64,000 nt of DNA from Lumbricus terrestris (lineage: Eukaryota; Annelida; Clitellata; Crassiclitellata; Lumbricidae): contig OX457038.1 of NCBI GenBank assembly GCA_949752735.1, forward strand, positions 63,085,470-63,149,469, read 5' to 3'. Below are positions 56,975 to 64,000 of this stretch, piece by piece (position 1 is the stretch's first letter; each line of letters opens with the position of its first letter). Position numbers and translations under genes: made by a program. The notes below the pieces were generated by a model. It was not told the origin of the DNA, ran no database searches, and worked only from the letters and a program-made list of their open reading frames with translations.

Positions 56975-59900
56975 ATGGAGAAACTTACAGAACAAAAGCA
57001 AGCCAGTATAAAGAAGATGTCTTCTGATCGATTAATAAAGTTATTAATTGAAGAGGGTCTAGACGTAGAAGAAGTCGAAGAGATGTCTAGAGAAAATTTG
57101 ATGAGAGCATTAGCAGAGGTTTGGCTTAAAAAGGAAGCTGAAGAGAAAGGTGCTGTGGGTGGCGCTGAGGAGAAACCAATTGAAAAACCACCGGCACCGA
57201 TGTCTATGGAGGCGTTGATGCAATTTATGATGATGAGGGAGGAGCAACGCAGACAGGAAGAGAAAGAACGGAAACAAGAAGAGAAAGAGAAAGAGGAACA
57301 AAGGAGACAACAGGAGAAGGAGAAAGAAGAACAACGTAGACAAGAGGAGAAAGCGAAAGAGGAGCAACGCAGACAAGAAGAGAAAGTGAAAGAGGAACAA
57401 CGGAGAAAAGAGGAGAAAGAGAAAGAAGAGCAACGTAGACAAGAAGAGAAAGAGAAAGAGGAGCAACGGAGACGAGAGGAGAAAGAACAAAAACAAGAAG
57501 AGAAAGAGAAAGAGGAGAAACGGAGACAAGAAGAGAAAGAACGGAGACAAGAAGAGAAAGAACGGAGACAAGAAGAGATTGAACGAACAGAAAAGCTTCG
57601 ACTAGAGGAAAAAGCAAGAGCAGAACAAGCAGAAAGGATGAGACAAGAAGAGATACAGATGCAGAAGCAGCAGTTCCAGCTTCAGCTAGAACAACTGAAA
57701 AGAGATCGTGACGAAGCTGAACGAAGAAGAATGGAATTGATGATAGAATACGAGAGAGCAGGGAAAAGTGATGAAGAAATACGAAAACAACAGATGGAAG
57801 AGCAAAAGATTCGTGAGGAAGACAAAGAAGCCATGCGTTTGGCAGAATTACAAAGAGCCGAAGAGATTCGACAGGAAGAATTGAAAATGGAGAAAGAAAA
57901 TTTGGAAAAAGCGGAAAGAGAAAGGGAAGAACAATTAGAATTAGAACAAAAGAAACTCGCTCTTAAGGAAGCTCAGCTCCGAGAAATGGCTATAGAAAAG
58001 GAGGAACGCAGAAAACAGTTAGAATTGTTGCAGCAAAAGATAGAACAAGAAGAACTGCGTAGGGTAGAAGATCAAAATAGACTGAGGGAACGAAATGAAG
58101 ACGAAAGAAGAAGCCGTGAAGAGTCAGAACGAAACAGGATCAGAGAAAGTGAGACAATGGTGTCCAAGATTAAAAGGATAGGTGATGCAATGAAACACGT
58201 ATTACCTAAGATGCCATATGATATGATGGAGGTGCCATTATATTTTGAGACAGTTGAGAATGCATTCAACAGTTTTACGGTGGAAAAGCAGTTTTGGGTC
58301 AAATTGCTGTTGCCACTAATGACGCCTAGAGCAAGAACGGTGTTGAACCGATTGTCTTTCGCTGATCTAGACGATTACGACATAGTGAAAGAACATTTAC
58401 TGAAAGAATTCAAATTGACAGCGAGAGAATATCGATCACGATTTGGAGATGCGAGGAAAACGGCAGAAGAAACATACACGATGTTTACAGCAAGATTGAA
58501 GAATCTGTTGAACTATTATGTCAGAAGTAGGCGAGTGGGCAAAAGCTACGAGAAGTTATTTGATCTGTTGGTGGCGGATAAATTGAAAGAATGTCTACCA
58601 CCGGGTCCACTACAGTTCGTACTAGCAAAAGAGGGTACTGAATGCTTTGAAGCTAGTAATGTTGCAGAACTCGCAGACGTACACGTGAACAATCGAATTG
58701 GTCTAATGTTTCAAGACAAACCGAAATATGAAGCATGGGGAAATAGTTCGAAGCAACCCAGGTGGAATAGTAATAACAAAGAAACAGGAAATCAAGCCAG
58801 AAATAACGAAGCAAGGAATGATGGTGCTCCTGGAAGACAGTTTGGTCAAGATAGAAGAGAAGCAACGGGTGACAGACAAATGTACAGTCGAATTCCAGTG
58901 ATGGGACGCCAAAGAGAAAACAATACAGCGTACAATTACAGGCGGGAGAGCACTGAACAGAGAGGGATTGTTAAAAAACGTTGCCATAATTGTCAGTCAG
59001 ACCGACATCTGTTAAAGGATTGCAAAGCACCACCCAGAATGACAAATCTGAGAAATAGATTTACTCGAAGTGCAGAAAATCTCAGAGTAAATCAGATACA
59101 AGTAATGAATGCACCGAATCAGTCTGAAGAACAAGACAACCGCGAAACGGAAGTGAAGTCAGTGATGAAGTGCACGCCTCAATTTGCTATACAGAGAGAA
59201 ATAGTAAATTCTGCTCCAATTAAAGATACTGGTCGAGAAACAGAAAGCAAAGATGAATGTCAACGTACGAAGAAGTCTTTACTACAGCATGTCAATGTAG
59301 AGATACGTGGAAATGATGACAGTTGTCATCCCGTGCAAGTCAGAGCGCTGATCGACTCTGGTACTGAGATTCCAGTAATCAATGAGGAATTGTTGAAAGG
59401 AGCGACAGTGGAAGAAATTGGCAGAGTACATTTGCAATGTGTGGCTGGAGAACCCATTCCAGCTAAGTTGGTGAAAATCGAAGTGCGGATGAGTTGTCAT
59501 AACGAAGGAGGAGATTTGAAAGACAAGGGAGTAAATATCGCGCCATATTTAACCTTGGTGTGTGCCAGCATTCCGGCAGTCTTGTGCAAAGATAACAAAG
59601 AAAAGTTCTTGCTGCATCCAGAGATAATCGCAGAACTGAAAGAGGTTCCACCAGTGAATGTATTACAAGGAGAATTGCAAGTGAACGTGACTACAAGAGC
59701 ACAGAGTCGGAGAAGAGAAGTGGAAGAAGGAGAAGAGGAAAAGTCAAATGAAAGTTTGCTAGATGAGGACACAGAAAGCGATGATGAACAAAGCGTTCAA
59801 GAAGAAGAAGAAGGAATAACATCCGGAAACAATGAAATTGAAGAAGAGATGGTTGCATGTGAACGTGATAATGATGATGATTCTGAGAATGATGGTGAAA

Positions 59901-62698
59901 TAGACACGAGTATGAGGGATTTGTTTGCCGAAAATACGAGTGATGAAAGACAATTAGCAGACGCAAAGAAATTTGAAGAGCAGCAGAGAAATGACGAGTC
60001 ACTGAGGTCGTGGTGGAAGATAGCTGAAGACAAAGGATCAGAGTTTAGTGTGGTGAATGGGTTGATGTATAAGAAGCATCAAATGTTGGACCAGTTGGTG
60101 TATCAGTTGGTGTTGCCGAAGGAAAGAAGAATTCAGGTGATGGAATTGGCACATGAGTCAGTATTTGGCGGACACTTGGGAGAAGAGAAGACAAGGGAAC
60201 GTATCAAGTTGTCCTTTGTGTGGCCAAGAATGCGTAGAGATGTGGTGAAGTTCTGCAAGTCCTGTGAGAAGTGTCAGTTGAAAGCACGAAGTTTGGTGAT
60301 GGATCGAGTGCCGATTACACCAATACCAAGAGAGGATGTACCGTTCAGAAGAATGACCATGGACGTCGTAGGACCAATCGAACCGACTTCAGCAGCAGGG
60401 CATAAGTATTGTTTGTGCATCGTGGACTCATGTACAAGATGGCCGACAATATTCTTGATGAAGTCATTGACCGCTAAGGCTGTATGCGAAGCTTTGATGA
60501 AGCTGTTCATGGATGTGGGAGTTCCGTCAGTAATCACGAGTGATAGAGGAACGAATTTTACAGCCAGTCTAACAAGAGAATTTCTGAAACTGATGGGGTG
60601 TTGTCCTCGATTCGATTCGCCAGGACATCCAGAAGCGGCAGGATTGGTGGAGAGATGGAATCAAACGTTCAAGAAAATGATTCATCATGTCGTTGTGGAA
60701 AATCCGAGACAGTGGCATAAAATTATTCCATTTACAGTCTGGGCATTGAGAGAAGTGCCTAATGCAACTACAGGAGTGGCACCGTATTTGCTGGTCTATG
60801 GAAAGTTGCCGAGAGGGCCACTCACCATCCTTAAAGAAAGCTGGACCAAAGAAATAAATCTACCACCGAACATTGGAGTACAACCGGCAAAGTACCTGAA
60901 GAATTTAAGAGCAGACATGGAAAAGGCCTTGACATTCGCCGAGAGCTGTGCTGAAGAAAAGCAAAAACAGTACGCCAGTCAATACAACAAAAGAGCAAAA
61001 GATAAAGAATTCGAGCCAGGAGAGAACGTCATCGTGCTGTATCCAACGTCAACCAATAAATTGATCTCCCGATGGCATGGTCCATGCACGGTCCTGCAAA
61101 GAAGATCCAAATATTCGTATCTGGTGGACATGAACGAAAACGGTCGACGGATTATTCATGCTAACAAGATGAGGAAGTTCATTACGAGAACATTGTCTTG
61201 TGGTCTGATCGTGGAAGAGGATGACGAATTTGGATCAGTGGTAGAAATACCGCTGAAGGAAGACTATTCAGAGACAAAACAGAAGTCACTTCAATTGGAT
61301 TACGAACAAATTGGACATCTGACCAGCGAACAGCAGAAACAATTACTTGATGTACTGAATCGATATGCAGATAGATTTTCAGACCAACCTGGATTATGTA
61401 CATTAGTAGAACACGAAGTGGTACTGAGACCAGACTTTCGAGAAAAAGAATTCGTGGCATATCGAATACCATTAATATACCGAGCAGAAGTGGAAAAACA
61501 AATACAAGAGATGCTGAAAGAAAACATCATTCAACCATCGTCAAGCAGAATGGCAAGTCCACTTGTCATTGTCAAAAAGAAGAATGGATCCTTGAGATTG
61601 GCTTGTGACTACAGGTACATTAACTCTTTTACTGAAAATTGCCGATATCCTATGCCAATCGTCAACGATGTCTTGAGCAAAGTTGGAAAATCCAAGTTCA
61701 TTTCTGTTATGGACTGTCGCAGTGCATATTGGACTTGTCCTGTGAAAAAGAGTGACCAATGGAAGACGGCGTTTGTTACACATAATGGACTGTATGAATT
61801 TACGCGTGTTCCTTTTGGAATGATTAACTCTGGACGGACTTTTGTAAAAGCGATAAATATGATCTTGCAACCGATTCATGATTTTACTGAACCTTATGTT
61901 GATGACATTGCAGTGCATTCGAATGATTGGGACAGTCATTTAAGACATTTGGAATTATTTTTGAAACAAATAAGACTGCATAATGTAACATTGAACTTGA
62001 AGAAATGTGTGTTTGGTAAGAGTGAGGTGAAGTTCATCGGTCACCTCATAGGATCAGGGAAGAAGATGATGAATCCAGACAGGATTGACAGTTTAATTAA
62101 TTTGAAGAAACCTGAAACCAGGAAGGAAGTGAAGCAAGTCTTAGGATTTTTTGGATTTTACAGACAGTTTATTTGTAATTTTGCTGAAATTGCTAAACCA
62201 TTGACAGACTTGACCAGCAAAAAAGTACCTGATAACATTGTTTGGACTGATGCACATCAGAAATCTTTTGATTCCCTTAAACAGATTGTCTTATCAAATG
62301 TGATTCTATATATGTTTGAGGTTGGGAAACCATTTAATTTGTACTGTGATAGCAGTGATTTTGCTGTGGGAGCTGTACTGTCTCAGGTGGACGAGGAAGG
62401 GATTGAACGTCCCGTTTCATTTATCAGTCAGAAGCTGACAGATACTCAGAGGAGGTGGGCGACGATTGAGAAGGAAGCCTATGCAATCATATGGGCTTTA
62501 AACAAGTTGAAAGAAATTCTTATTGGTTCTAAAATCAATGTTTTTACAGACCATAATCCTTTAGTTTATTTGACTGAATCAATGTCGAAATCTGCTAAAT
62601 TAGTCAGATGGTCTTTATCATTGCAAAATTTTGACATTCTGTTGAACTATAAGAAAGGTAAATTGAATGTAGTAGCTGATTGTCTGTCTAGATTGTAG
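56975..62698 (+). CDS. Gag-Pol polyprotein of Gmr1-like retrotransposon (1,907 aa)
   Basis: Domains in order. Residues 1-395: charged coiled coil, with Arg-Gln-Glu-Glu-Lys repeats at about 89-205. About 415-573: capsid; its C-terminal part (about 524-573) resembles a SCAN domain. 670-683: zinc knuckle CHNCQSDRHLLKDC (C-x2-C-x4-H-x4-C). 794-796: aspartic protease DSG. An acidic linker. 1060-1100: integrase zinc finger (H1060, H1067, C1097, C1100). Integrase core D1130, D1190, E1226, with exactly 35 residues between the last two. About 1366-1405: GPY/F module, no chromodomain. About 1505-1705: reverse transcriptase with D1580 and YVDD at 1641-1644. About 1785-1905: RNase H with D1792, E1834, D1859. 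Integrase before reverse transcriptase marks the Gmr1 group. No stop or frameshift separates gag from pol, so Gag excess must arise another way, or not at all. The ATG at 56975 is chosen as the first in this frame. Confidence 0.96.
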   Translation: MEKLTEQKQASIKKMSSDRLIKLLIEEGLDVEEVEEMSRENLMRALAEVWLKKEAEEKGAVGGAEEKPIEKPPAPMSMEALMQFMMMREEQRRQEEKERKQEEKEKEEQRRQQEKEKEEQRRQEEKAKEEQRRQEEKVKEEQRRKEEKEKEEQRRQEEKEKEEQRRREEKEQKQEEKEKEEKRRQEEKERRQEEKERRQEEIERTEKLRLEEKARAEQAERMRQEEIQMQKQQFQLQLEQLKRDRDEAERRRMELMIEYERAGKSDEEIRKQQMEEQKIREEDKEAMRLAELQRAEEIRQEELKMEKENLEKAEREREEQLELEQKKLALKEAQLREMAIEKEERRKQLELLQQKIEQEELRRVEDQNRLRERNEDERRSREESERNRIRESETMVSKIKRIGDAMKHVLPKMPYDMMEVPLYFETVENAFNSFTVEKQFWVKLLLPLMTPRARTVLNRLSFADLDDYDIVKEHLLKEFKLTAREYRSRFGDARKTAEETYTMFTARLKNLLNYYVRSRRVGKSYEKLFDLLVADKLKECLPPGPLQFVLAKEGTECFEASNVAELADVHVNNRIGLMFQDKPKYEAWGNSSKQPRWNSNNKETGNQARNNEARNDGAPGRQFGQDRREATGDRQMYSRIPVMGRQRENNTAYNYRRESTEQRGIVKKRCHNCQSDRHLLKDCKAPPRMTNLRNRFTRSAENLRVNQIQVMNAPNQSEEQDNRETEVKSVMKCTPQFAIQREIVNSAPIKDTGRETESKDECQRTKKSLLQHVNVEIRGNDDSCHPVQVRALIDSGTEIPVINEELLKGATVEEIGRVHLQCVAGEPIPAKLVKIEVRMSCHNEGGDLKDKGVNIAPYLTLVCASIPAVLCKDNKEKFLLHPEIIAELKEVPPVNVLQGELQVNVTTRAQSRRREVEEGEEEKSNESLLDEDTESDDEQSVQEEEEGITSGNNEIEEEMVACERDNDDDSENDGEIDTSMRDLFAENTSDERQLADAKKFEEQQRNDESLRSWWKIAEDKGSEFSVVNGLMYKKHQMLDQLVYQLVLPKERRIQVMELAHESVFGGHLGEEKTRERIKLSFVWPRMRRDVVKFCKSCEKCQLKARSLVMDRVPITPIPREDVPFRRMTMDVVGPIEPTSAAGHKYCLCIVDSCTRWPTIFLMKSLTAKAVCEALMKLFMDVGVPSVITSDRGTNFTASLTREFLKLMGCCPRFDSPGHPEAAGLVERWNQTFKKMIHHVVVENPRQWHKIIPFTVWALREVPNATTGVAPYLLVYGKLPRGPLTILKESWTKEINLPPNIGVQPAKYLKNLRADMEKALTFAESCAEEKQKQYASQYNKRAKDKEFEPGENVIVLYPTSTNKLISRWHGPCTVLQRRSKYSYLVDMNENGRRIIHANKMRKFITRTLSCGLIVEEDDEFGSVVEIPLKEDYSETKQKSLQLDYEQIGHLTSEQQKQLLDVLNRYADRFSDQPGLCTLVEHEVVLRPDFREKEFVAYRIPLIYRAEVEKQIQEMLKENIIQPSSSRMASPLVIVKKKNGSLRLACDYRYINSFTENCRYPMPIVNDVLSKVGKSKFISVMDCRSAYWTCPVKKSDQWKTAFVTHNGLYEFTRVPFGMINSGRTFVKAINMILQPIHDFTEPYVDDIAVHSNDWDSHLRHLELFLKQIRLHNVTLNLKKCVFGKSEVKFIGHLIGSGKKMMNPDRIDSLINLKKPETRKEVKQVLGFFGFYRQFICNFAEIAKPLTDLTSKKVPDNIVWTDAHQKSFDSLKQIVLSNVILYMFEVGKPFNLYCDSSDFAVGAVLSQVDEEGIERPVSFISQKLTDTQRRWATIEKEAYAIIWALNKLKEILIGSKINVFTDHNPLVYLTESMSKSAKLVRWSLSLQNFDILLNYKKGKLNVVADCLSRL

Positions 62699-62791
62699 TG
62701 TAAGATATTTTATGATGTATTATGTTATGGACTATTTGCATTGTTTAGTTAAAGTACGTTCGCTAATTTTTATAGATAATTAGCTCTCTTT

Positions 62792-62808
62792 AAAAGAAAG
62801 GAGGGAGG
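62792..62808 (+). promoter_or_regulatory. Polypurine tract
   Basis: AAAAGAAAGGAGGGAGG, pure A/G, ends three bases before the 3' LTR and would prime plus-strand DNA synthesis. Confidence 0.9.
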
Positions 62809-62811
62809 TAA

Positions 62812-63367
62812 TGTGAGCTAATGTTGTATAGTCTATATAGTCAGTTAATGTTTAGGCGTACGACTAGACCAGCTCAAGGTCAGCGTCTAGACAGTTAGGC
62901 CTGCAGGTGACAGACTGGCGGGAAAGTTGGCGCGGCTCGGCCGACCGTCGCCGGAGAGCGCGAGAGAGAGAGGGATAGGCAGACAGACAGACGGACAGAT
63001 AGAAGGACAGAGCGGCAAGGGGAAGAGTGTACGTCTAGACAGTGAGTTAAGTGGTAGAAGAAGGAGTTGGTAAGAGAGAGTAGAAGACGTTTTAGAGAAC
63101 AGTGGAGTTAGATAATAATAGTTGCGTTGCTGTCGTTGAATTCAAGCGTTTGTCGTAGTTGATCCTTTGTTGTGCTATTTGCGTTGTTATGAACGAAGAA
63201 GAAAATACAAGAAACAGAGCTTTGTTGTAATTGAACAAGTTGAGAACTTTAGAAACTTATACACTAGCTTTAGATACCGAAATACAGTGACTAGGTTAGG
63301 CCTAGGCTGCGCTACTGAACACTGAAGAAAAAGGAAGAAAACTTTGAAGGTCAATTGGAGGTTGACA
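62812..63367 (+). repeat. 3' LTR
   Basis: 556 bases, identical to the 5' LTR except G at 63063. Followed by the target duplication CATAT. Confidence 0.97.
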
Positions 63368-63534
63368 CATATTATGGCATCTGATTACGTCTCGCTTTAC
63401 ATTCCTTTATCAGCCAAGGACTTGGTGTGTCCACCGTTTGACATGCTTGAGTTTAAGCCAACTGAACAAACCATCAGAATGGTACAAGATTCCACGATAC
63501 TATAAAACAACCATACAATATAAGAACTTGAAAA

Positions 63535-63645
63535 CTGTTCTTTTTGCCCGTGCTGGAGTCGGGAGCACCTCTAATTAGTTTCCCTGAAGAGGTGCTATAT
63601 AAATACTTGAAGAAATTAATTAATGTATATATATATATATATATA
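63535..63645 (+). pseudogene. LINE 3' tail with (TA)n
   Basis: TTTTTGCCCGTGCTGGAGTC, GGGAGCACCTCTAATTAG and GAAGAGGTGCTATATAAAT follow the same order as the LINE tail at 35265-35335. A (TA)n run follows. Upstream 63373-63530 may be more of the same copy. From 63650 to the window end I recognise nothing. Confidence 0.65.
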
Positions 63646-64000
63646 TTAGGGTGGTCCTTATTTTTAAAAGTTTGATTTTATAACGGGGCACCCTCTAAGT
63701 TGGTTTCTATTGATGAGAAAAAAAATGAGAAAATTTTTGGAGAGAATCTGAGGACATTTAGAGGTCGCTACCAGAGGTTAAAGTTCAAGGTTAGAATTAA
63801 TTTGGGCTTTGTGGTCCACTATGCGCAATTTCCATTAATATGCTTTCCAACCATGTTAATCGCTATGATATAATTTGATAGACAACTATAGTCACATATT
63901 TATTAACATCTCCGACATCATGATTGCCACCTACTTACTTATTTTATTGACTTTTATAATGCATTCACAGCCATTGCATCTTTTGGTGGCAATTTCGCTT

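Larger units (their letters stand above)
55996..63372 (+). mobile_element. Complete Gmr1-type Ty3/gypsy LTR retrotransposon
   Basis: The element is bounded by the 5-bp target duplication CATAT (55996-56000 and 63368-63372). Order: 556-bp LTR, tRNA-Leu primer site, repeat-containing leader, one gag-pol frame, polypurine tract, 556-bp LTR. The LTRs start TG and end CA and differ by one base (T at 56252, G at 63063), so the insertion is recent. Integrase precedes reverse transcriptase, as in Gmr1-like elements of deuterostomes and unlike other gypsy elements. All catalytic residues inspected are present and the frame is unbroken, so it may be an active copy. No envelope frame is present. Confidence 0.96.

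Noticed and set aside
57110..60033. Antisense Phe/Leu/Ser-rich frames opposite gag
   Set aside because: They mirror the Glu/Lys-rich coiled-coil and acidic codons of the sense gag-pol frame.

Overview
The window looks like nuclear DNA of an animal, most likely a marine invertebrate. It has genes with spliced introns, many micro- and minisatellites, terminal-inverted-repeat (TIR) transposons with 8-bp target duplications, LINE and SINE remnants, and a Ty3/gypsy retrotransposon of the Gmr1 type. Gmr1-like elements were first described from deuterostomes, so a deuterostome is plausible, but I cannot name a species.

Two host genes are supported and they converge. Gene 1 (+ strand, about 1.27-7.7 kb) has a TATA box, a tiny first coding exon (four codons), a 3.3-kb intron full of tandem repeats, and one large exon. 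Together these encode about 817 residues. I do not recognise the protein; it has a KEN box near the N-terminus and a KKKRKV-type nuclear signal near the C-terminus. Gene 2 (- strand, 46.7 to 11.8 kb, possibly starting near 54.5 kb) is a myotubularin-related lipid phosphatase of the MTMR6/7/8 group. I could place 13 coding exons whose phases all fit, giving 732 residues: PH-GRAM region, phosphatase domain with CSDGWDR active site, and a C-terminal FYVE-like zinc finger. One intron uses a GC-AG splice pair. Three of its splice sites abut tandem duplications of the splice-site sequence itself.

The introns and flanks are a transposon museum. They hold six TIR elements with convincing target duplications (10.8, 17.2, 40.4, 43.7, 45.3 and 46.3 kb), several other inverted-repeat elements, and an 82-bp TTAA-flanked mini-element. 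A 5'-truncated LINE is inserted in a 33-bp minisatellite, and a tRNA-derived SINE shares the LINE's 3' tail. A roughly 280-bp palindrome and a telomere-like block inside inverted repeats complete the set. A 1.4-kb array in the intron of gene 1 appears to be amplified from the B-box end of a tRNA-like sequence.

The right end (55,996-63,372) carries a complete, very young LTR retrotransposon. Its two 556-bp LTRs differ at one base, it has a 5-bp target duplication, an 18-nt primer site matching tRNA-Leu, a polypurine tract, and one uninterrupted 1,907-codon gag-pol frame. The integrase lies before the reverse transcriptase, the reverse of ordinary gypsy order and diagnostic of the Gmr1 group. 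Its capsid region resembles the SCAN domain of vertebrate zinc-finger proteins.
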